A stretch of 64,000 bases of DNA from Diadema setosum (lineage: Eukaryota > Echinodermata > Echinoidea > Diadematoida > Diadematidae). Location of the stretch: contig NC_092686.1 of NCBI RefSeq assembly GCF_964275005.1, positions 40,211,511-40,275,510 on the forward strand. The letters are read 5' to 3'. The notes beneath the pieces were generated by a model. The model was not told the origin of the DNA. It made no database searches and saw nothing but the letters and a program-made list of their open reading frames with translations. A program made the position numbers and the translations under genes. This document shows positions 32,288 to 44,200 of this stretch, one piece after another (within the stretch, counting starts at the first letter, position 1; every line of letters begins with the position of its first letter).

Positions 32288-35200
32288 GTAATTGTGGCGT
32301 TCGTTTTGTACCCTGTCTGATCGCATGCCATAGAATTGCAGTCAGTACTCGCCCATTGGGCGCATCATAGATAGCACACCAACAATCGCGTATTGGTTTC
32401 ACAGCATAATCACATTGGGCTTGTTGCGTGCATTAAGCATTATACACTGCAGCGGATTTTTAGCATGACTGCCTCCCGGTTCCGCGCGTACTTTCATGTA
32501 GAAAACGCTGGATAAATGACATTTTATTTCTCTGTCGGCTTTTTGTTAAGCTCGGTTGTTTTATTACAGGGTACATGCCCATGGCGTATAACTTATTTTT
32601 ACTCCGGAAACCCACCAAGAATAATTGTGGATGAATGCTGTCAGTTGGTGAGACTATGACTGAGTAAAATTTACGAGTGTTGTCAGTTTATAATGCCAAT
32701 ATAAAGATGGTCACGGCAGTCAGGCTTCAACTCTCCATCCTCCTTTCACCTTTCACCTTTGATGTACGGGAGTTGAGGATGTCCTGTAGTTCTCCCGGTC
32801 AAAAGCGCCTTCGATGCAGATGTCTCGAAAAAACTTGAACTTAAACATTGTGTGCAGCGTGCGTGGATGTCATACACAATCATAATTGAATTGCTTATCT
32901 GCCCAAAATTTGTCAAGACCATTTTTGAAGATATTCAAACTTGAAGCAGTAACCAATTGTTCTGGCAAACCATTCCAAGCGTTGATAGTATGTTTGCTGA
33001 AAAAACTGCTTCTAATATTAAGTCTGCAACGAGTACTGAAGAGTTTCATAGAGTGACCACGGGTATGCTGAGTGATACTCTGCTCTCCTAAAAAAATGTT
33101 CAGGATTTAATCTATCCATGCCATGGAGAATCTTATAAACTTGGATCATGTCGCCCCTCTCTCGACGATAGTGGAGGGAAAACAAATTACGATGTTGTAG
33201 TTGTTCTGAATATGGCAAGAAACTCGTACCAGGGATCAGCTTTGTCGCTCTTCGCTGTACAGCCTCAATCTTACGGTCATCAGTTACAAATCTGGGACTC
33301 CATGACATGTTACAATATTCAAGATGGGGGCGCACCAAAGTTTTGTACAATGGTATAAATGTACAAGTGTATCTAAGTTGACATTAATGAAAGTGCGCTT
33401 GCTAAAGCCCAAGCATCTGGTTTGCTTTGTGCATTGCGGCTGCTGATGTGTTTCCGGAAGGAAAGTTCTCCATCAATGATAACTCCTAAATATTTCTCAT
33501 TCGTGACATTTTCCAGCAGTCCGTCATCCATAGCATATGTCCAATTTGGGTTATTGTTTCCAAGATGGAGAGTTTTGCACTTTTGTGTGTTTAGTGGTAA
33601 CTGCCAAGTACAGAGAGTTCCTGCTCTGGTTTTGTGGTTTAGACTCAAAATCATTTCTATTCCCTTCATTTCTTTTGGTGTTATTTTCTATCTGTTTGTC
33701 TGGCTCTTGTCTGTGCTCACAGCATTTTTGTCTCCGTGTATATGGAGCTGAAACGTTGGTTTGCCCTTGCTTGGGCCTAGACCGAAAGATCAGTCTGTAT
33801 CTGGTCGTCAGGGATACAGTGTATGTTCCACTGAGACTGCGTCTGGCTATACGGATCTGGAGGAGAGCAATAATGTCAAAAAAAATAAAAGACTCCTGCG
33901 GACAGATTGATCTTTCTGTTTAGGTTTGCCCATGCTTGCTCGGTCCAGTCTGATCTTGAAATTTAATAGTGGTCACTTGATAATGGGCATTGATCACATT
34001 CTCTGGCAGAGAATTCCATTCATTTATTATTCCTTGTCTCTGCGTGGTGAAGTTGGTCTTGCGTGATTTTGGTGAGCTTCAGACTATGCCTCCTTGATTG
34101 GAAGTACAATGTAGCATATTCAAAGAAAGCATAAATTACATATGGTTTGGTATCCAACACATCGACACCCGACCTAAGTTTTTTTTTTTCAATAGAAACT
34201 TCAGATATCTCACAATTTGCCCAAAATTTTACTCACATGTCAAGAAAATATTCTGAATTCACAAGCACACATTAAAAATGTGATTCACGGTATACGCTCC
34301 AACTATACATCATGTAACTGCTTCGAATGCGTGGGGTGTTACATACATGTACAGTACTGTATTTTGACGCACTCATTTTCGCTGTAGTTTTGAAACCACC
34401 TGCCCCACCCTTCATGGACAATACGTATGAAATGCATGTAATGCTTTTCCTATGTGCCATTTATAATCTTCGGTATCATTGTTTTGCTGTTCATCTTGTT
34501 TATTATCGGGGTTTTCAGTAATATTTAGACATCTTCACATCCCCAAGAAGAATGCAAAACCCCTGCGCGTACAATTGTAGTCTCATGTGTGCAATGTTCG
34601 TCCTGTACGCCAATGCAGCAAGTAGAGGGGTGTCGGTTTCAATGTACAGTGTCGATGTATTGGACACCTACTGTAGGATTCTGTCCAGGCCATGGATTAT
34701 CTTATAAACCTGGATACTCGTCTTTTGTATTCAAGGGAAGCTCAAAAGGAAGGTTGAGCGTCTGCTGTCTTTCTGTGTATGGTAATAATGTCTTGATGTC
34801 AGAGATCATTTTAGTAGCTCTCTTCTGGACTCTCTCTATGGCTTTTTTTTTTTTTTTTAAAATCCACCATGAAACGAGGGTACCATGGAGTCTCTGTAAT
34901 CTAATATGGGCCTGACCAGTCCTTTGTACAGCTTAATGGTTGTGGACCTGTCTCTGCAAACAAAGCTATGCCTGATGCATGACAGCACTCCGTTGGCCCT
35001 TTTTTACTGCATGAGAACCATGACTCTGGAATTTTAGCTCCCTGTCAACTAAAATGACTAGATTTTTAGCTCACCTGAGCCAAAGGCTCAAGTGAGCTAT
35101 TGCGATCGCCCTTCGTCCGGCGTCCGTCGTCCGTCGTGTGTCGTGCGTAAACTTTTTACATTTTCATCTTCTTCTTGAAATCCCCAAAACCGATTTTCTT

Positions 35201-38200
35201 CAAACTTGGCAGGTAGCATCCCTAGGTGGTTAGGAACTCAGTTTGTTAAAATGGGCACCATGCCCCACCCAGGGGGCCCCCAGGGGGCCCAAACCCCCCA
35301 AAATTAAGGAATCTGTAAAAATCTTCTTCTCTAGAACCAGAAGTGATAGAGCTAAGTTAATACTATGAGTTAGTACATTGATGACTGTAGTTTCAAGTTT
35401 GTTCATGGCAGAATCAGGGGTGCCCCCCTTGGGACCCAGGGGAGGGGGTGGGGAGGGGTCCTAATGGGGCCTAAATTGTACATTTTCATCTTCTTCTTGA
35501 GAACACCATGACCCATTTTCACCAAACTTGGTAGGTAGCATCCCTAGGGGGTTGGGATCTCAATTTCTTAAAATGGGCACCATGCCCCACCCATGCCCCC
35601 AGGGGGGCCCAAACCCCTCAAAATGAAGGAATCTTTAAAAATCTTCTCTCGAATCAGAAGTTATAAAGCTAAGATAATACTATGAGTGAGTACATTAATG
35701 ACTGTAGTTTCAAGTTTGTTCATAGTAGATCCAGGGGTGCCCCTCTTGGGGGCAGGGGGGGGGGGGGGTTGGGAAGGTCCAAATGGGGGCCTGAATTGTA
35801 CATTTTCATCTTCTTCCTGAAAACCTCATAATGGATTTTCATCAAACTTGGTAGGTAGCATCCCTAGGGGGTCAGGATCTCAATTTATCAAAATGGGCAC
35901 CATGCCCCACCCAGAGGGCCCCAGGGGGCCCCAATCCCCCCAAATTAAGGAATCTTAAAAAAATTGGGCCCTTATTGTACATTTTCGTCTTCTACTTGAG
36001 AATGCCTGGTCAAATTTTGGTAGAGCTGTGAATAATTTAGATTAGTGACTGCGTGAAAGGTGAACTTGCGATACTCAGGTGAGCGCTAGACCCGTGGGTC
36101 TCTTGTTTTCCCGTGGGATGGATACTACAATTGATGTACATGTAGGATGTCATTCCCAAGGGTGTAACTCTATTTTGGGTTATGTTGGCCAATATGAAGG
36201 ACTGAGCATTTTTGCGTGTTAAAGTGCATCTGCCATTTTTCACTCTAGTCCATCAGAGCATCAAGGTCCTGCTAGAGAGTTATCTCATCCTTTGTGGCAG
36301 CTTTCCCACACAGTTAAGTGTCATCAGCATATCTTGACTGTTGCATGCAACCTATCTGGCAAGTAATTGATAATCGGGACATGCAAAGTTGGTCCAAGGA
36401 CACTCCCTTGCGGAACTCCATGCCTAACCCTGGTCTATTCAGACAACTATAACCCTCTGCCGCCTTTTCTTGAGGAAATCGGCCATCCATGCCTTTGTTG
36501 GAAAAGATATTCCATAAGCTTCCATCTCGGAGAGATGGTGCTGGTGTGGGACACTATGCATATATATGTACATGTAGTATCAAATGCTTTCCTGAAGTCC
36601 AGACAGGTACCCAATTGTATACAACATCAACAGGAAAGCTTTCTTGCAGTATTGTAGTCCATGTCTCCATAACAGTCAGAAGCTGAGTAATGCAAGAGCG
36701 TCCTACAATGTAGGACAAATCCACTCTGCTCATCACTCAGCAAGTTGTTTTCCATTAACAGGTGGTTCACTGTCTTGTGAATTATTATGGATTCTAGGAC
36801 TTTGCATGTTGATGTTACTTTAGGCTGATACAGTACATGTAGGTCGGTAATTTCTGACATCCATCTTCCTTCCTTTTCTGTGTACTGTCACTACTTTAAT
36901 ATAGCGGTCTTTCCAATCACTGGGTATTATTCCCTCCTGCATAGTTTTGTTGTAGATCATTGAGAGTGGTTCACATATTGTAGCAGGTGTTTCCTTCAAG
37001 ACACATGGATGTATCCCATCTGGTCCAGCACTCTTGTATTTGGACAGGCTGGTGAGTTTCTCATCCAGACACAATCAGGGGTGATTTCTATAGTCTGCAA
37101 CATAAGCTCTCCGAGGTGCCTGCATGAGAGTTTGGGTATACCGGTACATGTACATGGAGCGTTCATCCTCGCAGGTAAAGGTGCTCACAAAGAAGTCATT
37201 CAAGGCATCGGCTTTTCCCTTGTATCTGATGTTATATCCTGCCATCTGTCAAGCGTGCATGGGGTTTTGAGTTAACTGCTTGCATACCTCCAGAATCCTC
37301 TGGTTTCGAAATTGGCGATGGTCAGCTGGCCATTGGCCACCCAAAATCACGTCGGACTAGCTAAAAATCATAAAATTCTGAAGTTACTAGTCCGTCTGGC
37401 TAGCCAAAATATTGCTTCAGTGTCAAAATTGATTCTAAGTAGTCCGCCTGGCTAGTTGAAAAAAAAGTTAAGTGCGACCCCTGTAATCCTGTGGGGTTTG
37501 TTTTTATGTCATGTGCTAGGTCTCTCTCATATTGTTTTCGTCTTTGTTTCATCAGGGTTCGCAGGTCTTCAGCCAACCTTTTTGCTCTCATGTGTTCAAC
37601 TGGATGTTTTGTTCTCTGCCCAGTTTTTGATGCTCTGTTTCTGGCTTTGTTTCTTGAGTACCTGTCGAGTCTTCCATCTTTGTTTCTTTCTTTCGTTTTG
37701 GTATTGTCTTTGGGTTGTGCTTGTCTATTTTCTCACCCAAGTTGTATAGATCTGCAAAAACCTCCACGGCTCCTCTACACATATATTTTTCAGATCAGCT
37801 TCCCAACTGATTTCCTCAAGTTCTCTGTACATGTCTTCATATTGTCGTCTGTGAAACTGGAATTGAGGAGTATTGGCCTCTTCGCAGGTGCATACACAGT
37901 CATGTCCACTCCTTAGCCTTGCAGCAGATGTTTTTTTTTGTGATTTTTTTTTTTTTGCTTTACTATTTACGTGCATAGGGCAAGAGCATTATGGGAATTT
38001 ACAACGGTTGAATTTATGTTTCCATGCCTTCTTTAAATTTGATTTGAAGGAGTTAATACTATAGCCATTGATGACTTCCATTGGTAGGATGTTCCAGAAG
38101 TTGACTACATGATGAGAGAAATTCCTCTGTTGTAGTTTTAAGTTTGTGTGAAGTTTTCTGAGCTTAAGTAAAATGTCCTCTCATCCTGGAGTAGGTACTT

Positions 38201-41200
38201 GTATGTTGCTGAAAGAAATCTGGGCTATGCAAATCATCTACATGTAGGCCATTTAAGATCTTGAATGTCTCCATCATGCCTGCTCTGTGTCTCCTAAAAG
38301 ATAATTTCTTTTTTAGAGGCGCAGCTTCCTTTTAGTTGTTATGTGTAACTCTGGTCTCTCAGACGAGGTAACAGCTTTATTGCTCTTCGTTTAGCATTCT
38401 CCAGTTTGACCATGTCCTCTAATAAATATGGAAGGCAAACACTACCCCACTATTCCAGGGATGGACGGATGATAGATTTATATAATCGTACTATAAAGCC
38501 TCTTTCATCCAGGTTAGAGAAGGATATCTCAATAAATGCATTCCAGTTATTTGTTACTTCGAGCAATTTGGTAGCACAGGATCTGCTTTTACTTGACCCA
38601 TGTTGATGAGGGGTAAGAAGATCATTGTTTTCAAGATGAGTCATTAAAGAATCCCTTAGAAAGCATTTCCATTATTTTGCAGACAGCACTGGTAAGACTC
38701 AAAGGTCGATAATTCTCTGAATCACATTTCGGACCTTTCTTGTGAATTTTTTAATTACACATTGTAGGACCACATTGGCAGATTGCTAAATTACTGTTAC
38801 CAGGCCTGTATTTAATGATGTGTTTAAAATATCTGCTAATATAAAGAACAGTACCAATCAGCCACATAGTTCCGTACACTTGGTATGAATGAATGAATGA
38901 ATAAATGAATGAAAGAATGAATGAATGAACGAATGAATCCTATTTTCCTGAACACAGATTATCTCAAAACCTGATTGCACACAGTTTACACTTTTTGTCA
39001 TGTCAAACCAAACCTGAGCATTGAAAGGCAACAATATCTGTAGTACGCACATCACCTGAGACGCGCTGCCTTGACGCTTGATAAACAGCAGCAGCTGCTT
39101 CAGGGACAGCGCGTCTCAGGTGATGTGTGTATTTTGCCTGAGACGCGCTGTCTTTGAAGATGTTGTTGTTTATCAAGCGTTTTGAATTTTTACCTCCACA
39201 AAATAATCCTTATTACTCTAAAATCTTGTTCTTCAAAATAATCCCCTTAATCGAAAGAAAGCTTCGACTATGATTTTTAAATCTTTTTAAGATAATAAAG
39301 ATACCACTACCTTTGGAAATGAATGACGTTCCTAGGTGTACTGAGTTTGTACTTAGCTCTCTTTTGTATCATGTAGGGTAGCCATAATGTGTCCATTTTT
39401 ATCGCGCGCCTTCGTATCTTGTTATCTACTATCTTTGGTAGAAGTACAGATTTGCGGGCGCGCGCGCTCTGCAGTACTCGCGCGCTATCGGTAAAGGTAC
39501 GGTAACAACGGTACGGTACGGTAAAAGTTGTGTCAACGGTAAGCCCTCTCTTTATTTTCCCGGTAGTTATGTCAGCTTTGCAACGGTTTTCAAATGGTAA
39601 TGCTTGAATGAAAGCAGATCGGTAAGACAATATTTTACCAGTAAGGAACGGTTTTCCCGGTAGAGCATTAAGTTACTTCATAGCGGTAGTGTAGCATACT
39701 GTACACATGAATGTATGCCATTTCATGCATAAAATTTGCTATATATGAATGACTGCAGATCTGACACCGTAACAGAACGCCTGATCACATTTATATAATC
39801 TTTATATATTCACATATATATTCATATATATATATATATATATTCACATATGTATTCATATATATTCATATAATCATATATTTATATATTCATATATGCA
39901 TAGTATGGACCTGTTGATCATTTGTGATTATTTGTAATTATTTGTAATTATACAGTTACAGACAAGCTTGATTTCACATAGAACATGTACAAAGTACAGC
40001 CGGGCCAAAGGTGGGGCCTAAGGCCGGACCCAAGGCCACGGGCCTTAGCCCAGAACCAGGGGCCCAGAGCCCAAGTGGGCCCAGGCCCGGGGGCTCGGTG
40101 GCCCAGGGGCCCAGGGGCTCACGGGGGCCCAAGGCCGGGCCGAGGCCAGGAGCCTAAGTGCTGGCCCAAGGCAGGGGGCCCAGCCAGGGGCCACCAGACT
40201 GAGACCACTAAGAGTACCAGTCATGACTTGCTGTGATAATGATGTGACAGGCCTGTGCATACACATATTATGTAAATACACTGTACAGGGCTGTGCATAT
40301 TAATATGTAAATACACTGTACACTAACTATACACAGCCCAGTCGCTGTATAAATCGCGACAGGGCTGTACCTGAGTAGCCCACAACACAGAGCAAACACA
40401 AAGCAAATTCTACGATTGCATTTAGTTTTGATACTTGACATCATTTTTTGTCACCTCGAACGCATCAAAGACAATCTTTATTAATGAGACTTCATACCGT
40501 ACCTGTTTTCCTGGGGTTATTTGTGGGAATTCTGCGATGTGGGTACTATTCGCAAATCTAACAACATGTGAAAATATCAACTCCTGATCATGTAACGTGC
40601 ATATGTACATTTCTGTGTTCACTGCTGTATTCCATGAACAAGAATTCAACAACTACTGTTATATCCTGTAATATGAGCTGCCAGGACAAAACTCACATAC
40701 GCTCTGATTCTGTATAGCAGTCACTTTCAAAGCAATGTATTGATACATTGCTTTGAAAGTGATTATTTCATTTTTTATATACATTTTGTCTCTAAGTAAT
40801 TGTATTTTTTAAGGAAAAAAGCTTGAAAAATGGAATTTATGTAAATTTATGCAAATTAAGCAAAAGGCATTAATTGTTTTTATTTCTAAATGTGTCCAAT
40901 AATCTCATTACCCTTGAAAATATCAGGTTCAGCACTTAAATCACTTCAAATGGGTGCGCTAGCAGTTCCAAGACCTTTCTTTGGAGTATAATGCCTCTGT
41001 AAAACATGGAGCTATTGACCCCCTATTCATCGGATGTTGTTACGACCAAAATCACTCTGAGAATGATCGCACAAAAGAAACAATCAACTAATGTTCAGGC
41101 GGTTTATTAACAGTGATATTGTGGGTACAGACTCGTAATCGGTTTTCACATCAGTACAATAATGATCAATAGAAACAATTACAAATCGGTAATGGAATCA

Positions 41201-44200
41201 CTTACATATTTTGTTATCAAGTAATCCTTTGAAAATGTTCAGATACGATGTTCGATGCACCGATGAATGATCCTTGACGCACCGATGAATGATTCCTCCG
41301 ACGTAACTCCAAAGGCACAGGTTGCATTAATCCACAGTATAAATCCGGGGTGAAATCCACGATAGATGTCCACGGTATAATGTTCACAGCGAAACATGTA
41401 AAATCCAGACGTTATGACGACCACGTCCAGTTGATGCGTTGAATGATGATTCACTTTATAATGTCCAGCAAGGAATCCAGCCCGTCACAGCTTTGCCGTA
41501 ATAATGTCCATTGACACTAAAATATGGAGTCTATCTCCAACGTAGGCAAATTAATTCTCTGCAGGCAAAATGTCTCCCAGGCCTTATCTCCACAAACACA
41601 GTTTGTATAGCAGGTCAGCAGGTAACACAGGACTGACTATAACAAGTCTCTTCAGAGCCAAAAGTGACGTAACTCTCAGAGCAGAGGTGTTGGGTACTCT
41701 GCCTACCTCAGAATTTCTCCGGCTTATATACTATCCATTCACCCCTTTCTTGAACATTCTGTAATTTTCTCCAACCTGGGGCCACATACCTGAACATACT
41801 AGCAAGTCCAAGTTCCAGGAATCCTGGATGACTCACTGCCTAACTATGTGCATAACATCATTGCCAAAATTAACTACCAATCACATTGGGTTACAGGGGC
41901 AGTGCCTCACTCAGCCAAATATGTAAGCACTTCCTAGAATTTTCTGGAATGGGTTAAATCATTCTAGATTGAGTGAGCTATAATGTATTTCCTGTCACAT
42001 GCATACATGTACTGTAGCTACATTGTATACCACATAGAAAATTCTCCACTGATCTGGTCAGCCTGTATGTACTATATCTATATCATATAGAATGTTCTCC
42101 ATTAATCTGGTCACCCTGTGTACATACAGCTGTACAATGTACACATTAAAACAACCATGCGTACAGCCTTGATACATTAAACATGTACATAACTACTTGT
42201 GTACGTACATTTGTGACAATGTGCTGAAAATGTATTTTAGGACATTTCTGGAAGATTTCGCTGTAATTCTTTCCTTATTATCATTTCCTTGTGATTATTT
42301 CATTTTTTATATACATTTTGTCCCTAAATAATTGTATTTTTTTAAGGAAAAAAACTTTAAAAAGTGGAATTTATGTAAATTTATGCAAATTAAGCAAAAG
42401 GCATTAATTGTTTTTATTTCTAAATGTGTCCAATAATCTCATTACCCTTGAAAATATCAGGTTCAGCACTTAAATCACTTCAAATGGAGAGTTTTATCCA
42501 ATTTTTTGACAAAAGTCTAGAATTTGGTGGCCATTTTGAGTATTTCTTACTTGTGTGCTTGACACTCGCACCAAAATTGATCTATAGACAATTACCTTTA
42601 CATTGGTACCAAAAATTAAACTTTTACATCAACTTGAACTGAAAATCAAAAATAACACATGCAAGGCCCCCCACTATTAACTTTGGTAAAGACAGACCTC
42701 CCAACCATACTGAATTTGGAGGAAAGAATCTGAATTATGACCATTCCCAGCTCTTGTTTCAACAGGAGTTTCCTATTTTTCTGGATAATTTTGCTTAACA
42801 CTCCTATGGGAACTGCTCTTTCTTTCCTACAGTACTTTTGAGCTAAATCATCCCTATTTTCAGTCAGTAAGGTGGGAGGTCTGTAAAGGAGTAACAGTGG
42901 AAGTTTTGTTTAACTTGTCTTATAACAACAACAACAAAAACCAATGGCATTCTTGGTTTACATGTTTTCATGAAGCAATGCCATTGGTCACAACCCTCGC
43001 ATACACTACTAATGAGATGAGGTATTGATGTCATTGTCTTTCAGTTCTCTCATTGGTTGGCATCATTCTAAATCAGGTCATAATACCTGAGCACATGTGA
43101 TTCCCCCTTTGCATACAGTGTAGCTTTTATCAACATTACAACTGTTGAATCTATAGGTGAGTGTAGCAGAATTTTCTTCAGCTATGAATTCATATCAACA
43201 GGAAAGTTTACTGAAGGTTTACTCTTTTTTATTCTGACATTCTCTATTACATCGGAGATTCTCAAGCATGACTTCTACAGGGTACGTACATCGTTTGTGA
43301 TTCTGTTTCTCCCACACAAACTACTCCTAGAGTTACAGATTTGGGACTGAAGAAAAAAAGGCAAGCAAATGGGCTTGTAGCACCTTGCAATGTCAGCTGT
43401 GTAAACTGCATTGTCCAGTACAACATCTTACTATCCAAGATGTGATTAGTCAGGGGATGTACACCATACATTTGTTACGTACACGTATGTTCCATCTATC
43501 TATGAAGATGAAACCAATAGGGATAAACAGGATGGAAGATAAGATCATCTGATTCAAATTTCAGTAGTTCCTTCCTCTTCCTCAGAATCTTTTCTTGACA
43601 ATCACTGGCTGTGCGCCTGGTAGGTAGGTTCTAGATATGATCACTAATGTTAGCAGACCTGTCAGCATACAGAGAGTGAGCAAGAGGGCAATTATATTCT
43701 CAGCTGTTGGGTAGGTACAACAGTTTTGTTTTTTGGTGTGTGGTGATGGTTGTTTTTTTAAATCACTGAACAATTTGCCGAAGGAAGTGCAGGTACAAGC
43801 CGTACTGGTACACTCACTAGGCGTGTCTTCATCAGCCCGAAGTTCAAACTAGCGGGACATTTTGCGGTCTTAGAAAATAGCCCGATAGAGCGAATGTGCG
43901 TCTTCATCAGCTCGAACAGCCTACTTCGGGAAATTAGTCCGAAAATTGACGCATGCGCACTTTGCATCATTACTCTGCCTAGCTCGCTGTTCGAAAGTGG
44001 ATTTCCCGCTCAAAATCTCCTACAACACCGTATGTACGATACTACAACCAGGGAGGTGAGCAGTACAGCAAATTCTCTCCAAAGGGATATTAATAATGAT
44101 ACTCTTCTGTCCAGTGACACATCTTACATGAAATGAACGAATTGCAATGTTTAAACAAATCCAAAATACACACAATCTGCAAGAATCTTTAGCTAAGGTA

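Noticed and set aside
33422-33923. Plus-strand frames of 100-130 codons
   Set aside because: They are antisense shadows of the minus-strand LINE fragments.
37456-37916. Plus-strand hydrophobic frames
   Set aside because: Antisense of the Lys/Arg/Glu-rich linker of LINE B, which gives Leu/Phe/Ser-rich translation.
39985-40236. Pro/Gly/Arg-rich protein
   Set aside because: Produced by the GGCCCA minisatellite; no splice or start support.
40759-42487. The 195-bp direct repeats as LTRs of a short retroelement
   Set aside because: They lack TG...CA ends and flanking duplication, whereas the 1181-bp unit between them has both.
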